A stretch of 12,373 nt of DNA from CAYXVU01 sp964468725 (lineage in GTDB: Bacteria; Acidobacteriota; Blastocatellia; UBA7656), in NCBI GenBank assembly GCA_964468725.1, contig CAYXVU010000177.1, positions 1 to 12,373 on the forward strand. The letters run 5' to 3'. A model generated the notes under the pieces. The model made no database searches. It was not told the origin of the DNA and saw only the letters and a program-made list of their open reading frames with translations. Below are positions 6,364 through 12,373 of the stretch, in pieces (position 1 is the first letter of the stretch; each line of letters starts with the position of its first letter). The position numbers were made by a program, and so were the translations under genes.

Positions 6364-8520
6364 TCAGGTCGTGGGTTCACCCAATAAATCGAGCAGGCCG
6401 GTTTCCTCCAACACCTTGACGCCAAGCTCGCGGGCGCGGTCAAGCTTCGAACCGGGGTCTTCGCCGACAATGAGATAATTGGTCTTCTTGGTCACTGAAC
6501 CGGTGACCCGCCCGCCGCGCTCTTCAATCATCTGTTTCGCTTCGTCGCGGGTGAATTTCGTGAGCTTGCCCGTCAAAACGAACTGCTTGCTCGCCACTTG
6601 GCTATCACCCTCGCTGGTCGTCGGCGCAGCCTTCTTTGTCTTGCGAACTGTGTTGACACCGGCGGCTTGCAATCGCGCAATCAGATTTCGATGGCTCGGC
6701 TCGCGGAACCATTCGGCAATCGAAGAGGCAACGACTGCCCCGATTTCATAAATGCTCGATAGCTTCGCTGCGTCGGCGGCCATCAACTCATCAAGCGAAT
6801 CGAACTCGTTGGCAAGAATCTTTGCCGTGCGTTCGCCAACGTGGCGAATGCCAAGCCCGTAAATCAGCCGATGCAGGTCGTTCTGTTTGCTCTCTCCGAT
6901 CTGTTTGAGCAGATTATCAACGCTCTTTTCTCCCATGCGTTCGAGCGCAATCAATTCGTCACGCTTCTCGTGCAAGTGATAAAGGTCGGCACAGTCACGC
7001 ACTAATTGCTTCGAAGTCAGCAGGGCAATCAACGAATCGCCCAGCCCTTCGATGCGCATCGCCCGGCGCATGGCGAACTGTTTCAACCCTTCTTCGACCT
7101 TTGCCGGACAGAAGGGGTTGACGCATCGCCACGCCGCTTCGCCTTCTGCGCGCACGACGGGTTGCTGGCAACGAGGACAGGTGCGCGGCATGACAAACTC
7201 GATCAGTTGATCTTCCCTGCCCTTGCGTTTCGACTCGATGACTTTGACAACTTGCGGGATGATTTCGCCGCTCTTTTCGATCAACACCGTATCGCCAATC
7301 TTGACGCCCAGTCGTTTGATGTGGTCTTCGTTATGCAACGAAGCGCGCGAGACGGTCGTCCCCGCCAAAAAGACCGGTTCCAGTTCGGCAACTGGCGTCA
7401 GCGTACCGACGCGCCCGACCTGCACGGTGATGCCGTTGAGCGTTGTCGTCGCCTGTCGCGCAGGGAATTTATAGGCGACTGCCCAACGCGGCGCTTTCGA
7501 TGTCGAACCTAATTCGTCTTGTAATGCCGTGTCATTGACTTTGACGACAACGCCATCAATTTCGTAACCGAGTTGATCTCGTTGCTCACCAATCTGCTGA
7601 CAAAAGGCGATGACTTCATCAATTGAAGCGCACACGCGGCTATGCGAATTGACTTTGAACCCTGCGCCAGTCAGCCACGCAAGCGACTGCCAATGGCTGG
7701 CGAACGGTTTGCGGCCATCAAAGAGCAGGTCATAACAAAAAATATCGAGTTTGCGTTCAGCAGCAACTCGCGCATCCAGCGACTTCATCGTTCCCGAAGT
7801 GGCATTGCGCGGATTGGCAAACAGCGGCAAGCCCTTCTCAGTCTGCTCGTCATTCATGCGGCGAAAGGCATCGTTCGATAAGAAGACTTCACCGCGAACC
7901 TCGATCTCTTGCGGCATCGCCGATATTCCCTCTGAGGATTCGACAATGCCAAACAAGGAAAACTGCGTCTGAGCTTTGTGCTTACGAGAGGTCTTCGCCT
8001 TCGTCGCATCATCACCGGCAAAGGCCGCGGCGCGAATCGTCAGCGGAATCGAGCGAATCGTCTTCACGTTAGTCGTCACATCATCGCCCACTGTCCCATC
8101 GCCGCGCGTCACGCCGCGCGCCAACGCACGGCGTTCATAAATCAACGAAATACTGATGCCATCAATCTTTAATTCCGCGACATAGTCAACCGCATCGCGC
8201 CCTGCCCCTTTCAACACGCGGCGATGCCAATCGTGTAGTTCATCAAACGAGTAGGTGTTATCGAGCGATTGCATTGGGCGGCGATGGGTGTACTCTGCAA
8301 AGCCTTCGACGGCGCGGCCTGAGACGCGTTGCGTCGGCGAATCCGGCGTTATCAATTCCGGGTGCGCCTCTTCCAAATCACGCAAGCGACGGAGCAATTG
8401 ATCGTATTCATAGTCGCTGATCTCCGGGTCGCTCAATATATAGTAGCGCTCGTCGTGATAGCGGATCGTTTCGCGCAGATTGTGCGCCTCATCCAAAAGC
8501 TTCTGCTGTTGCGTATTCAT
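6364..8520 (-). CDS. ligA: NAD+-dependent DNA ligase LigA
   Basis: Encodes the replicative ligase that seals nicks in DNA using NAD+. Numbered from the ATG at 8520 it has 718 residues. The Ia domain with YHDERYYILSDPEISDYEYD (21-40) binds NMN. The adenylation domain has catalytic Lys118 in KIDG, TRGDG (138-142), the EVRGEVF block (207-213) and IDGVVVKV (321-328). The OB fold follows, then a zinc finger with Cys448, Cys451, Cys466 and Cys471, helix-hairpin-helix repeats (about 490-605, including LGIRHVGERTA at 556-566), and a BRCT domain (about 643-718). It is longer than E. coli LigA (671), mainly because of about 35 extra polar residues in the adenylation domain (165-203). An in-frame TTG at 8568 would add 16 residues that do not look like ligase, so I chose 8520. 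No strong ribosome binding site is visible. Confidence 0.97.
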   Translation of the reverse strand: MNTQQQKLLDEAHNLRETIRYHDERYYILSDPEISDYEYDQLLRRLRDLEEAHPELITPDSPTQRVSGRAVEGFAEYTHRRPMQSLDNTYSFDELHDWHRRVLKGAGRDAVDYVAELKIDGISISLIYERRALARGVTRGDGTVGDDVTTNVKTIRSIPLTIRAAAFAGDDATKAKTSRKHKAQTQFSLFGIVESSEGISAMPQEIEVRGEVFLSNDAFRRMNDEQTEKGLPLFANPRNATSGTMKSLDARVAAERKLDIFCYDLLFDGRKPFASHWQSLAWLTGAGFKVNSHSRVCASIDEVIAFCQQIGEQRDQLGYEIDGVVVKVNDTALQDELGSTSKAPRWAVAYKFPARQATTTLNGITVQVGRVGTLTPVAELEPVFLAGTTVSRASLHNEDHIKRLGVKIGDTVLIEKSGEIIPQVVKVIESKRKGREDQLIEFVMPRTCPRCQQPVVRAEGEAAWRCVNPFCPAKVEEGLKQFAMRRAMRIEGLGDSLIALLTSKQLVRDCADLYHLHEKRDELIALERMGEKSVDNLLKQIGESKQNDLHRLIYGLGIRHVGERTAKILANEFDSLDELMAADAAKLSSIYEIGAVVASSIAEWFREPSHRNLIARLQAAGVNTVRKTKKAAPTTSEGDSQVASKQFVLTGKLTKFTRDEAKQMIEERGGRVTGSVTKKTNYLIVGEDPGSKLDRARELGVKVLEETGLLDLLGEPTT

Positions 8521-8753
8521 GGTCGTGTGAAAAGTACAGCCAATCAGCCGAAGGTGACAAGTAGTCAACGGTGGAATTGCAGATCAATCAAGAGAAGGGG
8601 CGATTGAGCAAGGTGATTACGTGCTATCTCGGAGTCGGCATTCTGACAGGGCATGATAAAAGATGATTCGACGTTAGGAATAATAAACCTGCGCAGCAGG
8701 ATATAGTGAATGAGGGCAACGGTCGGCAAGGTATTTTTACAGATTCCCCATGC

Positions 8754-8778
8754 TCCCTAGCGGTAGGGATAATTTTTT
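8754..8778 (+). terminator. Hairpin followed by T tract (terminator- or attenuator-like)
   Basis: TCCCTA (8754-8759) and TAGGGA (8764-8769) form a perfect 6-bp stem with a GCGG loop. Six T residues follow at 8773-8778. This looks like a weak intrinsic terminator on the plus strand. No plus-strand gene precedes it, and it lies 68 nt before the small CxxC gene, so it could attenuate that gene's leader or end a small RNA. The stem is short and the T tract is offset by three bases. Confidence 0.3.
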
Positions 8779-8834
8779 ACATGGCGGAGAAAAAATTTTG
8801 CAGCATGAGCTTCAAAATCTTCGTCTAATGTACT

Positions 8835-8839
8835 GGAGG
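8835..8839 (+). promoter_or_regulatory. Strong ribosome binding site of the small CxxC gene
   Basis: GGAGG sits 7 nt before the ATG at 8847. It is stronger than any site in front of the larger minus-strand genes nearby and is the main support for calling this short frame a gene. Confidence 0.7.
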
Positions 8840-8846
8840 TTGAAAA

Positions 8847-9026
8847 ATGAGTATCTTATCTCTGTTTACGAGTCACACCCATTATTGGGGAGTCCCGCAT
8901 CCCCGCAAATCGGATAACAAACTTATTCAGGTATGCTATGAATGCAGTGCAGAACGCGAAATGAAAGTGGAGTTGCGTCCCGAAGACCTTATCGTCACCG
9001 CGCGGAAAACCCGCCTGGCTGCCTGA
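8847..9026 (+). CDS. Small CxxC protein of 59 residues, possible zinc-binding
   Basis: Encodes 59 residues with an ideal GGAGG ribosome binding site 7 nt upstream. The sequence is basic and soluble. It has a His-rich start, SHTHYWGVPHPR (9-20), then IQVCYECSAEREMKVELRP (27-45), in which Cys30-x-x-Cys33 could be half a zinc ribbon; the upstream histidines (10, 12, 18) could complete a site. Small acidobacterial proteins with an H-rich start and a QVCxxCGAxR core come to mind from memory, which supports a real gene. It diverges from ligA and converges with the acetyltransferase, with a hairpin at 9059-9078 between them. Function unknown. It is short enough to be lost by common gene-length cutoffs. 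Confidence 0.72.
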   Translation: MSILSLFTSHTHYWGVPHPRKSDNKLIQVCYECSAEREMKVELRPEDLIVTARKTRLAA

Positions 9027-9058
9027 TCTGTACGAGCCCTGATTTATCAAGCCGAAGC

Positions 9059-9078
9059 GTGAAGGGTCAACCCTTCAC
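9059..9078. terminator. Hairpin between convergent genes, possible bidirectional terminator
   Basis: GTGAAGGG (9059-9066) and CCCTTCAC (9071-9078) form a perfect 8-bp stem with a TCAA loop. It lies between the stop of the small CxxC gene (9026) and the stop of the acetyltransferase gene (9091), the usual place for a shared terminator. Neither side has a clear T tract, so the role is inferred from position and stem strength. Confidence 0.5.
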
Positions 9079-9090
9079 ACTTCCTCTCCC

Positions 9091-9684
9091 TCACGATTCC
9101 ATCTCGACAACCGCACCGTTCTTCTTCAAATAGCGTCGCGCACAGGCGGAGCAACCTGCGGTTTCGTCCAACTCGGCATCTCGATCCATCGGCAATTTGA
9201 TGCCGCAGACACATATCCACCCGATGATGCGTCCGGGGTTGCCTACGATCATGGCGTAGTCCGGTACGTCCATCGTGACGACTGCGCCTGCACCGATAAA
9301 GGCATAGCGGCCAATCGTATTGCCGCAGACGACGGTAGCGTTTGCGCCGATTGAAGCGCCTTTCTTGACCAGCGTTCGGCGATACTCATCTTTGCGCGAC
9401 ACGTGACTGCGCGGATTGATGACGTTGGTGAAGACCATCGAAGGGCCGCAAAAAACATCATCTTCCAACTCAACCCCTGTGTAGACGGAGACATTATTTT
9501 GCAGTTTGACGTTATTGCCGATAATCACATCGGGCGACACCACTACGTTTTGTCCAATGTTGCAGTCACGTCCGATCTTCGAATTCTTCATGATGTGCGA
9601 GAAATGCCAGATTTTCGTGCCCGCGCCGATCTCGCAAGGTTCATCAATGTAACTCGATTCGTGTACGAAATAGTCCTTTTCCAT
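9091..9684 (-). CDS. wbpD: WbpD/WlbB-like UDP-2-acetamido-3-amino-uronate N-acetyltransferase
   Basis: Encodes a 197-residue left-handed beta-helix acyltransferase. The family acetylates the 3-amino group of UDP-2-acetamido-3-amino-2,3-dideoxyglucuronate with acetyl-CoA, giving a diacetamido-uronic acid for O-antigen or other surface glycans. Hexapeptide turns run from about 18 to 148, with KIWHFSHIM (24-32), CNIGQNV (41-47), the active-site block FTNVINPRS (85-93), VKKGASIGANATVVCG (106-121) and YAFIGAGAVVT (127-137). A C-terminal tail carries Cys158-x-Cys160 and Cys178-x-x-Cys181, a zinc-ribbon-like extension that some family members have. GGGGGAG lies 4 nt before the ATG. The Gfo/Idh/MocA gene upstream is the usual partner (WbpB/WlbA type), 155 nt away across a repeat cluster. 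Other amino-sugar acetyltransferases remain possible. Confidence 0.85.
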   Translation of the reverse strand: MEKDYFVHESSYIDEPCEIGAGTKIWHFSHIMKNSKIGRDCNIGQNVVVSPDVIIGNNVKLQNNVSVYTGVELEDDVFCGPSMVFTNVINPRSHVSRKDEYRRTLVKKGASIGANATVVCGNTIGRYAFIGAGAVVTMDVPDYAMIVGNPGRIIGWICVCGIKLPMDRDAELDETAGCSACARRYLKKNGAVVEMES

Positions 9685-9710
9685 TCTTCTCCCCCATCCT
9701 CAGAGGAACC

Positions 9711-9808
9711 AAGAATTCAGCATTCAAGAATTCAGAAGGGGAAGGGTGCGGCTGCGCCGCTTCCCTATTCATTCTGAATTCCTTGAATCCCCTGAATTCC
9801 TCGAATTC
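9711..9808. repeat. GAATTC-rich repeat cluster with a large imperfect hairpin
   Basis: Five GAATTC hexamers lie within 96 bp (9713, 9728, 9776, 9794, 9803). AAGAATTCAG occurs twice as a direct repeat, at 9711 and 9726, and CTGAATTCC occurs twice, at 9774 and 9792. GAATTCAGAA (9728-9737) pairs perfectly with TTCTGAATTC (9772-9781), and inside it GCGGC (9748-9752) pairs with GCCGC (9756-9760). The result is an imperfect hairpin spanning about 9725-9785. It separates the oxidoreductase stop from the acetyltransferase start and could shape or terminate read-through. Confidence 0.75.
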
Positions 9809-9839
9809 CTTCATCCCTTCATAATCATCCCCTCAGCAA

Positions 9840-10850
9840 CTACAGATCGACAGGCTGACCGTTGGCTCTCAATGATTCTTCCGCCGCATTGAGCAGCCGC
9901 AGCACGCGTAGCCCGCTTGCTCCGTCGGTCAGAGGCTGTGTGCGGGTTTCGATGCACTCAAGAAAGTGCAGACACTCGGCGCGCAATGGTTCGGCAATCT
10001 CCAACACTTCAGCAACCCCCTCATTCTTTCGAATCATCGGTTCGCCGTTTACGAATTCGACGCTTTGATCGTAAACCTGCAACTTCCCCTCTTTTCGCAC
10101 ATCGTCAAAGACCGCCATGCGTTGCGAACCGATCACCACCAAGCGTTGCTCTTTGTAAGGATGCAACCAACTGACAAAGATATGCGCGCGCACGTTGTCA
10201 GGAAATTCCAGATGGGTAACCGTCACATCCGCAATGTCGGATTGTAAGTACGCGCCGCCCGTTGCAGCGATGCGGGTCGGCAACTGTCCGGTCAGCCGCA
10301 AAATGATGGCCATATCGTGCGGCGCAAAACTCCAGAGAATATTCTCTTCGCGGCGCACTTTGCCGAGATTCAACCGATTCGAATAGAGGTACCGCAGTTG
10401 ACCGAGCGTCCCGTCAACCACCAACTCGCGCAGACGGACGATAGCCGGATGGTATTCAAGCAAATGGCCAACCATCAAAATCGCGCCCTGCGCCTCGGCA
10501 AGCTCGACCAGCTTTTCGCCTTCCCCTACTTCCAGGGTCAAGGGTTTTTCGACCAGCACATCTTTGCCCGCTTCGAGCGCCAAACGCACGAGTTGGTAAT
10601 GCGTTTCGGCAGGCGTCGCAATCACGATGCCGCGAATCTGCGAGTTGGCAAGCAACGCCTGATAATCATCTTCGAGATGGGCGTCGGGAAATCTCTCTTG
10701 CAGTTGATCGAGTATGAAGGGGCGCGTATCACAGACCGTATGCAGAGCATCGAGTTGGGAGAAGTTTCGCACATGATTGATGCCCCAATAGCCCGCGCCG
10801 ACAACGGCGATTGCAGGGGACTGGGGTTTCGGTTGCGTCAAATCGCTCAT
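9840..10850 (-). CDS. Gfo/Idh/MocA-family NAD(P)-dependent oxidoreductase, possibly WbpB/WlbA-like sugar-nucleotide 3-dehydrogenase
   Basis: Encodes a 336-residue cytoplasmic oxidoreductase. The Rossmann domain has VVGAGYWG (16-23), then IVIATPAETHYQL (75-87) and the family Lys102 in VEKPLTLE. The C-terminal substrate domain has MVGHLLEYHP (126-135) and SFAPHDMAIIL (174-184), where His178 lies at the usual catalytic position. The family oxidises sugars or sugar nucleotides. Because the next gene is a WbpD-like acetyltransferase, oxidation at C3 of a UDP-2-acetamido-glucuronate is the best guess; the aminotransferase needed between the two steps is absent from the window. The start is the ATG at 10850; a TTG four codons upstream is possible. 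An AGATTG/CAATCT inverted repeat sits just ahead of the start in place of a ribosome binding site. Generic family membership is certain, substrate is not. Confidence 0.87.
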   Translation of the reverse strand: MSDLTQPKPQSPAIAVVGAGYWGINHVRNFSQLDALHTVCDTRPFILDQLQERFPDAHLEDDYQALLANSQIRGIVIATPAETHYQLVRLALEAGKDVLVEKPLTLEVGEGEKLVELAEAQGAILMVGHLLEYHPAIVRLRELVVDGTLGQLRYLYSNRLNLGKVRREENILWSFAPHDMAIILRLTGQLPTRIAATGGAYLQSDIADVTVTHLEFPDNVRAHIFVSWLHPYKEQRLVVIGSQRMAVFDDVRKEGKLQVYDQSVEFVNGEPMIRKNEGVAEVLEIAEPLRAECLHFLECIETRTQPLTDGASGLRVLRLLNAAEESLRANGQPVDL

Positions 10851-10851
10851 A

Positions 10852-10865
10852 AGATTGAGCAATCT
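10852..10865. repeat. Inverted repeat at the oxidoreductase start
   Basis: AGATTG (10852-10857) and CAATCT (10860-10865) are perfect 6-bp inverted copies 2 nt apart, placed one base ahead of the minus-strand ATG at 10850. The site covers where a ribosome binding site would lie, so it could be a small operator or a translational hairpin; a chance palindrome is equally possible. Confidence 0.3.
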
Positions 10866-10891
10866 AACAAAGCGATAAGTCGCACGACAAG

Positions 10892-10920
10892 CTGACCAAA
10901 TGCTGATGGCGTGCTATGAT
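10892..10920 (+). promoter_or_regulatory. Candidate extended -10 promoter of the threonine aldolase gene
   Basis: CTGACC (-35, 10892-10897, four of six consensus bases) and TATGAT (-10, 10915-10920, five of six) are separated by 17 nt. TGC directly before the -10 gives an extended -10 element. Transcription would begin near 10927, leaving a leader of about 30 nt. Confidence 0.55.
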
Positions 10921-10945
10921 GACCGCCCAAATCTGTTAGCCAATT

Positions 10946-10951
10946 GGGGAG
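10946..10951 (+). promoter_or_regulatory. ltaE: Ribosome binding site selecting the third ATG of threonine aldolase
   Basis: GGGGAG directly abuts ATGATGATG (10952-10960). The first ATG has no spacing and the second only 3 nt; the third (10958) has a workable 6 nt. I therefore start the protein at 10958. Confidence 0.6.
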
Positions 10952-10957
10952 ATGATG

Positions 10958-12001
10958 ATGAGCTACGTTGATCTGCGAAGCGATACGGTGACTCAACCGA
11001 CCGCCGAAATGCGCGAGGCGATGGCGCTGGCGCCAGTCGGCGATGATGTTTACCTCGAAGACCCGACCGTCAACCGATTGCAAGAACTTGCAGCCCATCT
11101 GCTTGGCAAAGAGGCGGCGCTCTTTGTTCCCTCCGGCACAATGGGTAATCAAATCTGCCTTCATATCCATACGCGACCGGGGCAGGAGGTCATCCTCGAA
11201 GAACGTAGCCACATCTTCAACTATGAGATGGGAGCAATGGCGGTCGTCAGCGGCGCTTTGCCGCGCCCGATTCGCGGGGAGGATGGATTGCTCGATTGGC
11301 CAATGATTGAAGCCGCCATTCGCCCGCGCAGCGCCTATTATGTCGCGCAAACCGGACTGATTGCCTTAGAGAACTCTCATAACATGGCGGGCGGCGCGTG
11401 CCTTCCTTTGGCGCAAATGGTTGACATCTGTGAACAAGCGCAGGCTCTCGGACTACCCGTTCATCTTGATGGCGCGCGCATCTTCAATGCCGCGATTGCG
11501 CTCAACAGCGATGCCGCAGAGTTAGCACGACCATTCGACTCCGTGATGTTTTGCCTGTCGAAAGGGCTGGCAGCTCCCGTTGGCTCGATGATCGTCGGCA
11601 CACGCCCGTTCATTGATCGCGCCTTAGCTGTTCGACGCATGTTCGGCGGCGCAATGCGTCAAGTCGGCGTGCTCGCAGCCGCTGGTATCGTGGCGCTTGA
11701 AAAGATGACGGCTCGACTGGCAGAAGATCATGTAAATGCGCAGTTTCTGGCGCAGAGCCTCGCGCAGATACCCGGCGTGGCGATTGACCCAGAAAAAGTG
11801 CAGACCAACATTTTGGTCTTCGACATCCGCGATACCGGTATGGATACCGCCGAGCTATCCGCAAAGCTCAAAGAACGCGGAGTGCTAGCCAACGGCATCA
11901 ATGCGCGCGAGATGCGCATGGTCACTCATAAAGATGTCGAGCGTGGGGATATTGAATCGGCCCTCGAACATCTCAAAACGATTCTGGCAGCCAGGCCATG
12001 A
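10958..12001 (+). CDS. ltaE: Low-specificity L-threonine aldolase
   Basis: Encodes 347 residues of a fold-type I PLP enzyme that cleaves L-threonine and L-allo-threonine to glycine and acetaldehyde in the cytoplasm. It opens with the family hallmark VDLRSDTVTQPT (4-15) and GDDVYLEDPTVNRLQ (28-42). The PLP phosphate is held by PSGTMGNQ (58-65), His85 in SHIF stacks on the ring, Asp171 and Arg174 in HLDGAR contact the ring nitrogen and substrate, and Lys202 in CLSKGLAAPVG forms the Schiff base. The length is typical (about 335-350). GGGGAG sets the start at the third of three ATG codons. It diverges from the oxidoreductase gene and is followed after 16 nt by cytidylate kinase, probably on the same transcript. 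Identification is firm; the preferred stereochemistry of the substrate cannot be read from motifs. Confidence 0.95.
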   Translation: MSYVDLRSDTVTQPTAEMREAMALAPVGDDVYLEDPTVNRLQELAAHLLGKEAALFVPSGTMGNQICLHIHTRPGQEVILEERSHIFNYEMGAMAVVSGALPRPIRGEDGLLDWPMIEAAIRPRSAYYVAQTGLIALENSHNMAGGACLPLAQMVDICEQAQALGLPVHLDGARIFNAAIALNSDAAELARPFDSVMFCLSKGLAAPVGSMIVGTRPFIDRALAVRRMFGGAMRQVGVLAAAGIVALEKMTARLAEDHVNAQFLAQSLAQIPGVAIDPEKVQTNILVFDIRDTGMDTAELSAKLKERGVLANGINAREMRMVTHKDVERGDIESALEHLKTILAARP

Positions 12002-12017
12002 GGCGGCGCAACCGACA

Positions 12018-12373
12018 ATGGGAACCATCATAGCGATTGACGGGCCTTCGGGCGTAGGCAAAAGCACACTGGCCAAAACTTTGGCGCATCGCCTCGGTTT
12101 CCTGTACCTCGATTCGGGCGCGGTCTATCGCGCCATCGCCCGCAAAGCGCTCGATACGGCGACGGCGCTGGACGATCACGGCGCTATTGCACAGATAGCG
12201 CGCACGGCAAGCATCCGATTCGAAGGTACGCCCGACCAATTACGCATCTTCTTGGACGGGCGCGATGTCACCGGTGCGATTCGATTGCCGGAGACAAGTC
12301 AGGCCTCTTCCATCGTTGCGACCCTCCCGGCAGTGCGCGAAGCGGTGGTGGAAACGCTGCGCCGCATGGCCGA
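12018..12373 (+). CDS. cmk: Cytidylate kinase, N-terminal part (cut by the window edge)
   Basis: The first 118 codons of an open frame that runs off the window. Cytidylate kinase phosphorylates CMP and dCMP with ATP in the cytoplasm for nucleic acid precursor supply. The P-loop GPSGVGKST is at 9-17, and FLYLDSGAVYRAIA (28-41) matches the family LDTGAMYRA block. FLDGRDVTGAIRLPETSQAS (78-97) is the CMP-binding segment with its conserved Arg, Thr and Ser, followed by VATLPAVREAV (100-110). The start is the ATG at 12018; AGGCGG 11 nt upstream is a possible but distant ribosome binding site. It lies 16 nt after the threonine aldolase stop in the same direction. A full family member has about 220-230 residues, so roughly half is missing. 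Confidence 0.93.
   Translation, partial: MGTIIAIDGPSGVGKSTLAKTLAHRLGFLYLDSGAVYRAIARKALDTATALDDHGAIAQIARTASIRFEGTPDQLRIFLDGRDVTGAIRLPETSQASSIVATLPAVREAVVETLRRMA

Larger units (their letters stand above)
8521..8846. other. Intergenic region between divergent ligA and the small CxxC gene
   Basis: This is non-coding apart from a possible 15-codon frame at 8781-8828. It holds a CCTGC/GCAGG mini-hairpin (8688-8700), a TCCCTA/TAGGGA hairpin followed by a T tract (8754-8778), and the ribosome binding site of the small gene (8835-8839). It must contain the promoters of both divergent genes, but I found no -35/-10 pair good enough to place either one. Confidence 0.5.

Noticed and set aside
8521..8568. 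Upstream TTG start extending LigA by 16 residues
   Set aside because: The added residues do not resemble LigA N-termini and no ribosome binding site precedes the TTG; the ATG at 8520 gives a normal start.
8856..9050. Minus-strand frame of 64 codons
   Set aside because: It is antisense to the small CxxC gene, which has a far better ribosome binding site and protein-like composition.
9711..9808. CRISPR-like spacing of GAATTC repeats
   Set aside because: Repeats are only 6-10 bp, spacing is irregular and no cas genes are present.
10861..10889. Minus-strand promoter for the oxidoreductase (TTGTCG, 17 nt, TTAGAT)
   Set aside because: The -10 matches the consensus at only three positions and would put the transcript start almost at the ATG.

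Overview
The window looks like bacterial chromosome of moderately high G+C. It encodes housekeeping functions (NAD+-dependent DNA ligase, cytidylate kinase, tRNA-Glu), a polyamine-type ABC importer half-set, and several sugar-nucleotide enzymes. The gene mix, the small CxxC proteins and the GAATTC-rich intergenic clutter fit an Acidobacteriota-like lineage. That placement is an inference from general resemblance, not from a marker gene.

Layout. Positions 93-706 hold two plus-strand hypothetical genes: a short protein resembling the start of a HEAT/LRV-like repeat protein, and an intact-looking 116-residue protein. Positions 975-1048 hold tRNA-Glu(CTC) on the minus strand, with a clear sigma-70-type promoter at 1069-1097. 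Next to it lies a gene-poor stretch bounded by an 18-bp imperfect inverted repeat (1110-1127 and 1302-1319). Positions 1566-8520 form a five-gene minus-strand series in the order ligA, potA-like ATPase, potB-like permease, NodU/CmcH-type carbamoyltransferase, WbpP-like NAD-dependent sugar epimerase. Spacings are 32, 3, 58 and 94 nt, so potA and potB are tightly coupled and the rest could be read through.

Positions 8521-8846 are non-coding and hold a hairpin followed by a T tract. A 59-codon plus-strand gene with a strong ribosome binding site (8847-9026) follows; it encodes a small CxxC protein. It converges on a minus-strand pair: a WbpD/WlbB-like left-handed beta-helix acetyltransferase (9091-9684) and a Gfo/Idh/MocA oxidoreductase (9840-10850). 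These two are separated by a hairpin-forming cluster of five GAATTC-containing repeats. Divergent from the oxidoreductase, a low-specificity threonine aldolase (10958-12001) is followed after 16 nt by the start of cytidylate kinase, cut by the window edge.

How the genes may work together. The epimerase, the carbamoyltransferase, the oxidoreductase and the N-acetyltransferase are all typical of surface-polysaccharide or glycoconjugate sugar biosynthesis. The last two are the family pair used to build 2,3-diacetamido-2,3-dideoxy-uronic acid nucleotides, but the aminotransferase and UDP-sugar 6-dehydrogenase of that route are not here. The importer lacks its second permease and its binding protein within the window. 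I see no phage, CRISPR, toxin-antitoxin or defence module. The points most worth a second look are the small CxxC gene, the 18-bp inverted-repeat pair, the GAATTC hairpin cluster, and the incomplete pot set followed by sugar-modifying genes.
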